From: Arcobacteraceae bacterium
GTDB taxonomy: Bacteria > Campylobacterota > Campylobacteria > Campylobacterales > Arcobacteraceae
Reading direction: 5' to 3'
Assembly: GCA_023229945.1 (NCBI GenBank)
Contig: JALNYH010000004.1
Location: 1 to 64,000, forward strand
DNA: 64,000 nucleotides
Part shown: one piece after another, positions 1 to 8,212 of the stretch
Numbering within the stretch: position 1 is the stretch's first letter
Layout of the letters: each line of letters starts with the position of its first letter
The notes under the pieces: model-generated
Told to the model about the DNA's origin: nothing
Database searches by the model: none
Seen by the model: the letters and a program-made list of their open reading frames with translations, nothing else
Position numbers and translations under genes: made by a program

Positions 1-148
1 ATAGGGGTATTAAAACTCGCGTGCTTGATGGGAAACTGACGGGTGAATTTTATCACATAGTAGTTTATAGGGGTATTAAAACCATTATGTAAGGCATATC
101 CTCTTTCAATAAATTTTATCACATAGTAGTTTATAGGGGTATTAAAAC
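1..148 (-). CRISPR. Type II-C CRISPR array, leader-proximal end
   Basis: Two complete 36-nt repeats lie at 47-82 and 113-148, and the last 16 nt of another at 1-16. They are separated by two 30-nt spacers (17-46 and 83-112), a 66-nt period typical of type II-C. The array continues beyond the left edge. Read on the minus strand the repeat begins GTTTTAATACCCC and ends GATAAAAT, the same type of ends as the Campylobacter jejuni repeat, so crRNAs should be made from the minus strand, in the direction of the cas genes. The three visible repeats agree base for base. Spacer 17-46 is about 57% G+C, well above the local average, as expected for foreign DNA. Confidence 0.96.
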
Positions 149-236
149 TGATAAGTTTTTTAATATTTTTTCAATTTTTTATAAATTTGCTTACAATTTA
201 TAATATTTTCAGCTTCAATATCATATAATTGCTAAT
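149..236. promoter_or_regulatory. Array leader and tracrRNA promoter region
   Basis: This is an 88-nt, very AT-rich gap between the first array repeat and the tracrRNA anti-repeat. It is too long and too AT-rich for a spacer. On the plus strand TATAAT at 224-229 sits at the right distance to start transcription at about 236-237, exactly where the anti-repeat begins; another TATAAT lies at 199-204. For the minus-strand array the same stretch is the leader, where new spacers would be added. No good -35 box is visible, which is common in Campylobacterota. The promoter call is an inference from sequence. Confidence 0.6.
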
Positions 237-331
237 GTTTTATCACATAGTAGTTTAATAGGGGTATTAAACTCACACCCTTTAAATATAAAGGGCTCTT
301 TAGGAGGCAGTTAATTCTGCCTCCCTTTTTT
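237..331 (+). ncRNA. tracrRNA of the type II-C Cas9 system
   Basis: Positions 237-272 resemble a CRISPR repeat but carry an extra A (TTTAATAGGGG), one A fewer at the end (TTAAAC) and G for A at position 237. These changes fit an anti-repeat. Paired with the crRNA repeat, two helices form, GUUU/AAAC and UAAUACCCCUAU/AUAGGGGUAUUA, separated by single-base bulges. Downstream come a CCCTTT/AAAGGG hairpin at about 278-294 and a strong GC-rich terminator hairpin with a T run. That order, anti-repeat then hairpins then terminator, is the tracrRNA layout. The RNA is about 95 nt, transcribed opposite to the cas genes and the array, and its last bases overlap the cas2 stop codon. Confidence 0.88.
303..331 (+). 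terminator. Rho-independent terminator of tracrRNA
   Basis: A perfect 8-bp stem, GGAGGCAG with CTGCCTCC, encloses a 6-nt loop and is followed by C and six T residues. The T run ends at 331, inside the cas2 stop codon (330-332 on the minus strand). On the minus strand there is no T run after the stem, so it should act mainly on the plus strand. Confidence 0.9.
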
Positions 332-680
332 AAAATAAAAGTAGTTGTTTAGGTTCATTCTTCTCTTCGATAGATTGTTCACCTATTAGTACATCCATAG
401 ATGAAAACTGTTTATCAGTAAATAAAAGTAGTCTTATATTACCTTTTTTTACATTTTTTTGCACAAAATCTTTTATTCTTTTCTTACCTAAATTAGCTGA
501 TTCTGTTGAACTGAATATTTTGCCATAAACAGAGTATTGTATCATCATATAGCCTTCTTTTTCTAGCTCGTCATGAAACCAATGATATCTCTTTTTGTCT
601 TTTTTAGTTTTTGTAGGTAAATCAAACATAAGCATAAGCCACATAATTTTAAACGAGCTCATCTTGAAAAAACTTTTCAT
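330..680 (-). CDS. cas2: CRISPR-associated endonuclease Cas2
   Basis: This 116-aa protein would form the Cas1-Cas2 integration complex that inserts new spacers. The ferredoxin-like first strand MWLMLMFDLPT, with the conserved aspartate, is visible, and length fits type II Cas2. A shorter start at the ATG for MSSFKIMWLM would leave about 110 residues. The first 32 nt overlap the end of cas1, which implies translational coupling. It is the last gene of the cas9-cas1-cas2 operon, and its stop codon overlaps the tracrRNA terminator on the other strand. No csn2 or cas4 is present, which supports subtype II-C. Confidence 0.93.
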   Translation of the reverse strand: MKSFFKMSSFKIMWLMLMFDLPTKTKKDKKRYHWFHDELEKEGYMMIQYSVYGKIFSSTESANLGKKRIKDFVQKNVKKGNIRLLLFTDKQFSSMDVLIGEQSIEEKNEPKQLLLF

Positions 681-1584
681 TAATTGATGGATATGTCATA
701 TATGAAATATCATTATTAATTAATACCCTTTTATAATTTCTTACATACAAATCAATAGCAGTAGTAATATTTGATACACCACCATTGATTACTAAACTAC
801 CATAATTTAGAAAAGCAACTATTTCTCTTTTTAACTGTATATCTAATACTGTCTTTTGATGGAACTTCCGCTCTTTTAAAATTTTAATATAAGCATCATA
901 AATAGGTCTAAAAGGTTCCATTAAATCATCTACTAATCCAAAAGCATTATACCTATTTTGATGCCATATTCCAAATATAGGCAATAAACCACTTGCACTA
1001 ACACTTCTTGCCATACAAGCTCTCAAAATTGCATACGCATAATTTAACATAGAGTTAATAATATCTTCAGCACCTTGTTCCCTTCTAAAATTTTTATACA
1101 AAAAAATTGTTTTCCAATACACTCTTGCAGACTGAGCTTCTTGGTTTGTTTTATCAAAATATTCTACTTTTTGAATCAATGAGTTTATCTTATCATTACA
1201 ATTATTCTTAAAAATAGCCAAAGTATCAGACTGGTTTTTTAATTTAATTTTTATAATTTCTTGCCAAATAACACCTTTTAATTCTATAGGCATATTTATC
1301 TGAATATTAGCAATTTCATACATTGTTGAGTGTTGATGATATGGAGTTAAGATAGAGCTTGGATGAAACTCTTTATCTATAAAAAGTGTTGCTATATTAT
1401 TTTTTGCTAAAAGTTCTATCACATTTCCAGTTATACTAAACTGGTTATTATCAAAAAGAATAAAATCTATATCATTTACGGTTACTTTTATCTCATCATC
1501 TGTATCTATAAAATACAAAACTAAATTCTCATTCTTAACTTTTATTTTACAAGGACGAGTAAGATGAACTACTTTCCATCCCAT
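649..1584 (-). CDS. cas1: CRISPR-associated endonuclease/integrase Cas1
   Basis: This 311-aa Cas1 is the integrase subunit for spacer acquisition. The N-terminal beta-rich part starts GWKVVHLTRPCKIKVKNENL, close to other type II Cas1 proteins, and the C-terminal helical domain includes NSMLNYAYAILRACMARSV and LMEPFRPIYDAYI, the usual active-site region. The start ATG lies 4 nt after the cas9 stop codon, with an AAGGAT ribosome site inside the cas9 tail. The cas2 start is inside its 3' end. Length and motifs are complete, so adaptation should be functional. Confidence 0.95.
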   Translation of the reverse strand: MGWKVVHLTRPCKIKVKNENLVLYFIDTDDEIKVTVNDIDFILFDNNQFSITGNVIELLAKNNIATLFIDKEFHPSSILTPYHQHSTMYEIANIQINMPIELKGVIWQEIIKIKLKNQSDTLAIFKNNCNDKINSLIQKVEYFDKTNQEAQSARVYWKTIFLYKNFRREQGAEDIINSMLNYAYAILRACMARSVSASGLLPIFGIWHQNRYNAFGLVDDLMEPFRPIYDAYIKILKERKFHQKTVLDIQLKREIVAFLNYGSLVINGGVSNITTAIDLYVRNYKRVLINNDISYMTYPSINEKFFQDELV

Positions 1585-1588
1585 AAGA

Positions 1589-4500
1589 TTATCCTTTTAT
1601 ACTTTTGATAAATTCTAAAAGCTCACTGTCTACGATACCTATACTTTTATAAGAGATAATATTTCCCAAAATATCAAGATTAAGTTTGATTATTCCTGTC
1701 GCTGTAGCAAGATAATGTTGTTTAGTGCTTCCTTTTTCAGGTTTTCCATCCTTACCTTTTTTCATAGTACAAAATGCTTCTGGCTGTAGCTTAATAGCCG
1801 ATGGGAATTTTGGGTTTTGGAATGAAGCTATTACACTATCTTCTAAAAAACTTACTATTTTTCCACCTTTATATTCACCGTTTTTCCCAACAAAAAATAC
1901 AATCTCATTTTTATATACTTTAAAACTATTATCATTTTGAGCTTTAATTTTTGAATAATTTGATATATCTATTCTTTCATACTCAAGTTTATTTTTGAGT
2001 AATTTCACACTAAATCCTATAAAAGTTTTCTCTTTTGTAGCAATTCCACCTCTTATCTCAAAACCTGTAAGATTTGTTTGGGCAAATTGCACTTTCCGAA
2101 CCATATTTTTATTTTGATCTACTAGTGGGCTATGAATAAGCTCTTCTAGTTTAATCTTTGCTTCGCTTATGGTTTCTTTGTCTTTCATATCAAGGGTTTG
2201 AAAAGTTTGCAAAAGTGATTTTATTTCATTTGCACGGTTGATAATAATTTGACAAATTACATCTTTTGGATTAGTGTGATAAAGATAAAGTTTATCCAAA
2301 ATCTCTTTTTTAAAAACCTCTTCAAATTTTTGTGGTGTTGTTGTAATCTTTATGTCAAGAGATACGAATACTGGAATTATGGCTTTTCTTACAGTAAAAT
2401 ATCCACTATCTTTTTTTGCATAAATTGTATCATTGTGCATTTTTGAACTCATCGGTTTTTTTGATATCCAAAAATTAACTACTTTTGTTTTACCAAAAAT
2501 ATCTTTATAAAAAACACTATTTTCTTCAAATTCATTGTATTTATTTTCTATCATATCAACTAGCTCTTTTGGCTCAATACCTTCTATAAGTGGTATTGTT
2601 TTTTTGATATTTTCTCTCGCTTCATTATCAATTTTTCCAAAGTTTTCTTTAAATGTATTTGATAGTTTTTGAAGCCAAGACTTATCTATTAGCCCAATAA
2701 GCACAGCATCTATTGCATGGTGGATATTTGTATCTCGTGTTTTTGTTTTTACTTGCAATACTTTTCTTACATTTGAAGTAGCTCTTCCTTGTATGTGGCT
2801 AACATTATTGACATTTTTGAAACTTTTTTGGAATGGATAATATCTTTTAAGTATTTGAGCAGTAAGTGCTTCTATATAGCTAGTAGCTCGTAAAGATTTA
2901 CTTTCAAAAGTGTCTTTGTATACCTCATCAAGATTTGAGGCAAGTAGATTTTTTCTTTTTTTAAAGTTTATTTTATGCTCAGTAAAAAGTTTTTCAACAC
3001 GATTTATAAATGATTGTTTATTGCTAATAAAGTCTAAAGGAAGAATATTTGACTTTCTAAGATTAGTATCACGATGAGCCAAAACTAAGTTATGCTTAAC
3101 ACTAAGCCCTCCTAAACTTTGAGGTACGATGTGATCAATATCTACAACATTTGTAAAAATATCATTTACACTAATAACTGCCCCACTATAAATATCCAAA
3201 AATTCTTGTTCTTGCCACATCAATATTTTTCTTGCATATTTTTTAATATTTTTTCCATATAAATTTGCAATTGCTTGGTATTCTTGATTCTCTATGATAG
3301 CTTGAAATTTTGACTCATTGTCTCTATTTACTTTTTCTATCTCTTTTCTTGTTTCATCATTTTGGCTAAGTTCTCTTGTACTCTCAACCTTTATTTCATC
3401 AAAAACTCCATAAGTTACATGAAGATGTTTAACTAACCTCAAGACTGCACTTACAGTAGATTTTACTGGATGGTTATTAATAGATAAGTTGTTGTCTAGT
3501 TCAAATTGAGATATATGAAGATATTTTATGCCTTTTGGGAATTTTGAATAATCCTCCTCATTGGATAAATCTAATTTTTGTTTTATATCATCAAGGGTAA
3601 ACCCATCTTCAAAATATGGTATAAATTGTATCATCGCTTCATGAGAAATATTAATACTTGAGCCACTTTTGTTTTTGATAAGTTCAATAATTGTTTTTGC
3701 TTCTAATATGTTATTTAGTTTTTCATAAATATTTTTAGGGGATTTCTCAAGCTTAAGAGTATCAAAAATCTCTTTTAAAATCTCATACTTATTTGGATTG
3801 TCTAAAATCTCATTAAAAACATCTCCAAATTTTGAAAGATTATTTACAAAATGAAACTTTATAATAGTATTGTGTACTTTTTTCCCTTTTTCTATTCTCT
3901 CATCATCTTTATTAAAGATTTTAATTTCATCCTTGAGGTTTAAAATTTTCCTAATGTCTTTGTATTTGATATCTGGTATATTTTTGCCTTCTTTTATTTT
4001 AAGAAAAAAATCTTCACCAATAAGTTTAATTTGTTCTTTTGTAATTTTTATATTTTGATTGAAAATGATGTTTGCAACACTTTGATACATTTTAAAAATA
4101 TCTGTTAGTAATGAATATTGATGAGCTACTTTAAAATCTTTATAAAATTCACATTGTCCAAAAAGACTTAAATCAGTTGTAGATTCTTTTTGATCATCTA
4201 TCGTTTCTTTGAGTCTCTTTATAAAAAGTCCGATATTGAAAGTTGAAGCAAAAAATCCTAAATTTTTTTGAGATTCGATAATACTTTCTATTTCCTCATT
4301 AATATATTCTCTTCTAATCATATAGTTGTAATTATCATGATTTCTAAAAACTGGGGTCGCCTTCTTAATTTCAAGCTCATAAATAATTTGTGCAACTGTT
4401 TTTGAACTATTGTTTTGTTTAAAATATTCTACAGTTTTTAGAGCTTGTTTAATTTTTCCTTTTTCATCATCTTTTTTTTCTTTATCTTTTGGATTAGAGC

Positions 4501-4948
4501 ATTCTAAATCTAGATCTTCACAAAGCTCTTCTAATAAATCACCACTATCAAGAGATTTATAACCTCTATATTTTGCTATGAGATACAAAACAGCAAATAA
4601 CTCATTTATATTTAATTTTCTTTCAAAAACTGCTTTTCCTCTAAGTTCCCATTTGTTTATAATTTGATTTTCTCTTTGAGATTTTAATAATGTAAATTGA
4701 TTTCCAAATCCAAATTCTTCAAAAAGCTTTGCAAGATTTTGTTTTCTTAATTTTCGAAGATTGTAAAGTTTTGTTTGAGATACACTAGCACTATGAAGTA
4801 ATTTTTTTGAATTTCCATCCTTATCGGTTGGCTTATCAAACATACTAACACCATAATCCAACAATTTATAGCGATTACTATCAATATTTTCCAAAACACT
4901 ATAACCAACAGATGTTACACCTAAATCCAAACTTAATATTTTTTTCAT
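1589..4948 (-). CDS. cas9: CRISPR-associated endonuclease Cas9, type II-C
   Basis: This 1119-aa RNA-guided DNA nuclease would be loaded with crRNA and the tracrRNA at 237-331. Catalytic parts are intact: RuvC-I LSLDLGVTSVGYSVLE with D8, an arginine-rich bridge helix (TKLYNLRKLRKQNLAKLF, about 59-76), RuvC-II IKVESTREL with E522, the HNH motif DIDHIVPQSLGG with H606, and RuvC-III HHAIDAVLIG with H744 and D747. Its size lies between the compact C. jejuni protein (984 aa) and long type II-A forms. It is the first gene of the cas operon, with a GAAAGG ribosome site and a good extended -10 box upstream. The PAM cannot be read from the sequence. Confidence 0.97.
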   Translation of the reverse strand: MKKILSLDLGVTSVGYSVLENIDSNRYKLLDYGVSMFDKPTDKDGNSKKLLHSASVSQTKLYNLRKLRKQNLAKLFEEFGFGNQFTLLKSQRENQIINKWELRGKAVFERKLNINELFAVLYLIAKYRGYKSLDSGDLLEELCEDLDLECSNPKDKEKKDDEKGKIKQALKTVEYFKQNNSSKTVAQIIYELEIKKATPVFRNHDNYNYMIRREYINEEIESIIESQKNLGFFASTFNIGLFIKRLKETIDDQKESTTDLSLFGQCEFYKDFKVAHQYSLLTDIFKMYQSVANIIFNQNIKITKEQIKLIGEDFFLKIKEGKNIPDIKYKDIRKILNLKDEIKIFNKDDERIEKGKKVHNTIIKFHFVNNLSKFGDVFNEILDNPNKYEILKEIFDTLKLEKSPKNIYEKLNNILEAKTIIELIKNKSGSSINISHEAMIQFIPYFEDGFTLDDIKQKLDLSNEEDYSKFPKGIKYLHISQFELDNNLSINNHPVKSTVSAVLRLVKHLHVTYGVFDEIKVESTRELSQNDETRKEIEKVNRDNESKFQAIIENQEYQAIANLYGKNIKKYARKILMWQEQEFLDIYSGAVISVNDIFTNVVDIDHIVPQSLGGLSVKHNLVLAHRDTNLRKSNILPLDFISNKQSFINRVEKLFTEHKINFKKRKNLLASNLDEVYKDTFESKSLRATSYIEALTAQILKRYYPFQKSFKNVNNVSHIQGRATSNVRKVLQVKTKTRDTNIHHAIDAVLIGLIDKSWLQKLSNTFKENFGKIDNEARENIKKTIPLIEGIEPKELVDMIENKYNEFEENSVFYKDIFGKTKVVNFWISKKPMSSKMHNDTIYAKKDSGYFTVRKAIIPVFVSLDIKITTTPQKFEEVFKKEILDKLYLYHTNPKDVICQIIINRANEIKSLLQTFQTLDMKDKETISEAKIKLEELIHSPLVDQNKNMVRKVQFAQTNLTGFEIRGGIATKEKTFIGFSVKLLKNKLEYERIDISNYSKIKAQNDNSFKVYKNEIVFFVGKNGEYKGGKIVSFLEDSVIASFQNPKFPSAIKLQPEAFCTMKKGKDGKPEKGSTKQHYLATATGIIKLNLDILGNIISYKSIGIVDSELLEFIKSIKG

Positions 4949-4979
4949 AATAACCTTTCTTCACTAGAAAATTAGATTT

Positions 4980-4988
4980 ATTATAACA
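4980..4988 (-). promoter_or_regulatory. Extended -10 box of the cas operon
   Basis: On the minus strand TGTTATAAT lies about 32 nt upstream of the cas9 start codon and matches the extended -10 consensus. No clear -35 element is seen. It is the only strong promoter-like sequence between the RhuM remnant and cas9. Confidence 0.6.
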
Positions 4989-5030
4989 AAAAACGCGTAT
5001 AAAATGTGTAACTTTTTTATGAAGATATTT

Positions 5031-5137
5031 TTACAAAAACATCCCAAGCGGTAAAACCACAAGATTATCGCTATATGCGACTACCATATTGCCGTTATAA
5101 AATACTATTCCTAAGCACTTATTTTTTACGGCTCTCT
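5031..5137 (-). pseudogene. Short 3' gene remnant, unidentified
   Basis: In another minus-strand frame overlapping the end of the RhuM remnant, about 35 codons read through to a stop at 5031 and end KCLGIVFYNGNMVVAYSDNL then VVLPLGMFL. There is no start codon or ribosome site, and the reading looks like real protein rather than random frame. It is probably the tail of a second decayed accessory gene; I do not recognise the family. Confidence 0.3.
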
Positions 5138-5737
5138 TTGTCTGCTATTTTTTGTACAGCTTTTATAGTCTCCAAATACTCTTTTTCTACTGGTGAGAGT
5201 GTTTTGGCTTCATAGGCTCTAAACTCAAGTTCTGCTTTTTTATCGGCTTGAGTTCTACTTATCGTACCTTTGGTTTGCAATACGCCTTTGCCATAAATGC
5301 CTGCAAATTTATCAAGTTCATTTATCTAGTCTTGCATAAACATAGAAGTTTTTTCACTCGCTTTGAGTTCAGCCAAATCAAAAAAAGCACTCACTAAACG
5401 ATTAAGAAGCGTATTGTCTAAACTGCACTCCACGAAGTGAACGGACACGATAACCAATAGCTAAAATCATATCAAGGTTATAGTAGCCTACCTCTTTAGT
5501 CTAAGTTTTATCAGATATAGCTCCGTGTTGAGTGGTCGTCAACTTATAGTTGACAACCACTTTTTCATCTATCTCTCCATCTTCAAAAATACTTTTAATA
5601 TGCTTACTAATATTTTGTTTTGTAATTTGAAACAGCTCGGCAATTTCTAATTGAGATAGCCATACAGTGCCATTTTCCAATCGCAAATCAATCTTGGTAA
5701 TTCCATCATTGCTAGTGTAAATTATAATTTCACTCAT
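5119..5737 (-). pseudogene. rhuM: Decayed RhuM family gene
   Basis: The first 78 codons match the N-terminus of RhuM family proteins (SEIIIYTSNDGITKIDLRL, then WLSQLEIAELFQITKQNISK). A TAG at 5501-5503 stops it. The same frame continues with the family motif YYNLDMILAIGYRVRS and RGVQFRQYAS, then stops again. A shifted frame resumes with RLVSAFFDLAELKASEK, has TAG where the family usually has tryptophan (after MFMQD), and ends with TISRTQADKKAELEFRAYEA and a lysine-rich tail at 5119. The middle, probably more than 100 codons, is missing. RhuM homologues are often carried on accessory islands and their function is unclear. The two stops, a frame change and a deletion make it non-functional. Confidence 0.85.
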
Positions 5738-5960
5738 ACTTAAAATCCCATCCGTAATTTTGCTATTTGCGGTGTACTTGTCATTAGAAAATGCCTTTTT
5801 AGTTGATTGAAAGTTAGTGTTATTGAAATTCTTTATAATAATTTATTGATTATATTTTAACTAAAATTTGCTAAATTTTTGGGGTATTTTAAGACAAGCC
5901 CAGATGAATCTGGGGTTCCAATATATAAAATTTCTTAACTTAACGGCACTGGGTGTAAGG
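5738..5960. other. Intergenic AT-rich stretch before the repeat cluster
   Basis: No gene is seen here. It includes a small hairpin CCCAGATGAATCTGGG at about 5898-5913 that leads into the palindromic repeat cluster. Confidence 0.5.
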
Positions 5961-5961
5961 A

Positions 5962-6150
5962 TGACAGATGCTGAATCAAGTTCAGCATGACAACTTTGGC
6001 GTCAAGAAGACAGATTCTGAATCAAGTTCAGAATGACGGATGGATTCTGAATCGAGTTCAGAATGACGGATACTGAATGGGATGCTGAATCTGTCATACT
6101 GAACTTGATTCAGTATCAGCATGACAATATAGGTATCAGCATGACAAGTG
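5962..6150. repeat. Cluster of palindromic intergenic repeats
   Basis: Four related 21-nt palindromes occur at 5968-5988, 6014-6034, 6044-6064 and 6096-6116. Each has 8-nt arms of the type ATNCTGAA...TTCAGNAT around a 5-nt centre (TCAAG, TCGAG, or CTTGA in the reversed copy), and most are followed by a short ATGAC or ATGACGG. Arms vary together (GCTGAA/TTCAGC, TCTGAA/TTCAGA, ACTGAA/TTCAGT), so pairing is kept. Half-copies lie around 6070-6092 and 6120-6150. The last copy ends a few bases from the stop codon of the ABC-F gene, so it may also stop or stabilise that transcript. Confidence 0.85.
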
Positions 6151-6155
6151 AGCGT

Positions 6156-8105
6156 CTAGCTTTTCAGCTCCTCCACTTTCATCTCAAGCTCTAAATATCT
6201 TTCTACTTTGGTTTCGTATTCTTTTTTGACCTCTTCAAGCTCAGCAGATACTACTACTATCCCTCTTTGTTCGTAACATTTTGGGTTGCTTAGGCAAATT
6301 CCTAGTTCTTCTATTTTTTGCTCTATTTCTTCTATGATAGTTGGCAATGATTCGTATTCTTTTTGTTCTTTGAAGGTTAGTTTGGTTTGTTTTTTTTGCT
6401 CTTTTATTATAGGCTCTGTTGTGGTGGCTTTTGTGGATACTTCTTTTTCGTAGTCGCTTAGGTCTTGAAGCTCTTTTTCTATTTCTAGATATTCGCTGTA
6501 TGGTTGCATTGATTCTATTATTTCGCCCTCACCTCTGAATATAAATAATTTATCGGCAATCTTATCTACGAAATATCTATCGTGGCTCACAAATATCAAT
6601 GCCCCTTGGAAATTGATAAGGTATTCTTCTAGGATATTGATAGTAGGAAGGTCTAGGTCGTTGGTCGGCTCATCTAGGATAAGACAATCTATATCTTTGG
6701 TAAAAAGTAGTGCTAGGGCTACTCTGTTTTTCTCTCCACCGCTTAATGCACCTATTTTTTTATCTAAGTATTCTCTTGGGAAAAGGAAGTTTTTGAGGTA
6801 GCCATACACATGCAAATCTCTTCCATCACTCAGCTTTACCCTATCCCCACCCAATGGACAAAATGTTTCTATGATGTTTTTTTCGTTATCTAGCATAGTT
6901 CTGTGTTGGTCAAAGTAGCCTATTTTAAAGTCACCTTTTTTTATCTCACCGCTATCTAGGCTCAATGTCTCAAGAAAAATCTTCAATAGTGTAGATTTGC
7001 CAGTGCCGTTTGGTCCTACTATTGCTATTTTGTCTTTTTGCAAAATCCTTGTGGTGAAATCTTTGATTAATACCTTGCCACCCAATTGTTTTGAGATATT
7101 ATTGACTTCAAAAAGTTGTTTTCTTTTGTTTTGGATTTTTTCACCGTTGAAACTTCTTTGTTCTCTTTGGAGTTGGAGTCTGATTTTGTTGATTTGGGCT
7201 GGGTTTGTTTTGACTGTTTCTTTTAGCTGTAAATACTCTGATTTTCTTCTTTCGTTTCTTTTTCTTCTAGCACTTATACCGTGTTGCATCCAGTATTGCT
7301 CTCGTTTTAGAATATCTAGCAAATCATCGTGTTCTTTTTGGAGGTTTTGGAGTAGTTGCTCTTTTTGCTCAAGATACTGGGTATATCCACCATGAAATCT
7401 TCGCAAAGCTCCACCATCAAGCTCTACCGTAGAAGTAGCGATATTGTCTATAAAATACCTATCATGAGAGATAAAAAGCAATGTAAAGTTTTCTTTGAGA
7501 AGCATTTGTTCCAAAAACTCCACCATATAAACATCAAGGTGATTGGTAGGCTCATCTAGGAGTAAAATATCTGGTTTTTTCAAGAGCAATCCAGCCAAAG
7601 ACACCCTTCTTTGCTCTCCACCACTTAGCAAAGATACGAGTTTGTCTTCGTATTCTTTTAGGTGTAGTTGCTCTACTACTCTATCTACTTTTGTGTCTAG
7701 CTCCCAAGCATTGTGATAATCCAGATATGCACATAGCTCACTGTGTCGCTTGAGTAAGTCTTGGTTTTCATACTCATTTATCAAGCGGTTGCTTATCTCA
7801 TCATACTCTATTTTGGCATTTTGAAGCTCCACCAAAACTGCTGCTATGGCTTCTTTGACTGTGATAGTTGGCTCAAATTGTGGGTTTTGGTCAAGCATCT
7901 CTATAGTGATACTTTTGTCAATAGCAAGTATTCCACTATCTGGCTCTATTTGACGCATAATTACTTTGAAAAGTGTTGATTTGCCTTGACCGTTTTGTCC
8001 AATGACGGCGATTCTTTGTCCTTGCAAAAGGGTAAAATCCACATCTTTGAGAACTATTTTGGTATCATATTGTTTTGAAATATTTTGTAAATCTACTAGT
8101 GCCAT
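6156..8105 (-). CDS. uup: ABC-F family ATPase, Uup-like
   Basis: This 649-aa soluble ATPase has two ABC domains and no membrane segments. Domain 1 has Walker A GQNGQGKST, signature LSGGEQRRVSLAG and Walker B LLLDEPTNHLD. Domain 2 has GPNGTGKST, LSGGEKNRVALA and LILDEPTNDLD. An arginine- and lysine-rich linker (ARRKRNERRKSEYLQ) joins them, and a charged C-terminal coiled coil (about 560-649) is typical of Uup. ABC-F proteins act on ribosomes; Uup is also linked to stability of repeated DNA. The gene stands alone: the palindromic repeats lie downstream, and a 107-nt gap separates its start from the next gene upstream on the same strand. Confidence 0.9.
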   Translation of the reverse strand: MALVDLQNISKQYDTKIVLKDVDFTLLQGQRIAVIGQNGQGKSTLFKVIMRQIEPDSGILAIDKSITIEMLDQNPQFEPTITVKEAIAAVLVELQNAKIEYDEISNRLINEYENQDLLKRHSELCAYLDYHNAWELDTKVDRVVEQLHLKEYEDKLVSLLSGGEQRRVSLAGLLLKKPDILLLDEPTNHLDVYMVEFLEQMLLKENFTLLFISHDRYFIDNIATSTVELDGGALRRFHGGYTQYLEQKEQLLQNLQKEHDDLLDILKREQYWMQHGISARRKRNERRKSEYLQLKETVKTNPAQINKIRLQLQREQRSFNGEKIQNKRKQLFEVNNISKQLGGKVLIKDFTTRILQKDKIAIVGPNGTGKSTLLKIFLETLSLDSGEIKKGDFKIGYFDQHRTMLDNEKNIIETFCPLGGDRVKLSDGRDLHVYGYLKNFLFPREYLDKKIGALSGGEKNRVALALLFTKDIDCLILDEPTNDLDLPTINILEEYLINFQGALIFVSHDRYFVDKIADKLFIFRGEGEIIESMQPYSEYLEIEKELQDLSDYEKEVSTKATTTEPIIKEQKKQTKLTFKEQKEYESLPTIIEEIEQKIEELGICLSNPKCYEQRGIVVVSAELEEVKKEYETKVERYLELEMKVEELKS

Positions 8106-8212
8106 AAATGGTTACATCCTCTTTAACCCGAATTATACTTTGGATAATTCGGGCTTTATATAATCGCTTATGATACCGAATATGTGGTTATATATTGCTT
8201 TATCAATCTTTA

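Noticed and set aside
237..272. Fourth CRISPR repeat of the array
   Set aside because: It has compensating indels, is 88 nt from the previous repeat and is followed by hairpins and a terminator, so it is the tracrRNA anti-repeat.
1725..1940. Plus-strand frames opposite cas9 (also 2249-2446 and 3870-4058)
   Set aside because: No ribosome sites, phenylalanine-rich composition expected from antisense of lysine-rich Cas9.
7356..7559. Plus-strand frames opposite the ABC-F gene (also 6613-6801, 6997-7395, 7761-7979)
   Set aside because: They are shadows of the coding strand without start signals and without recognisable protein patterns.
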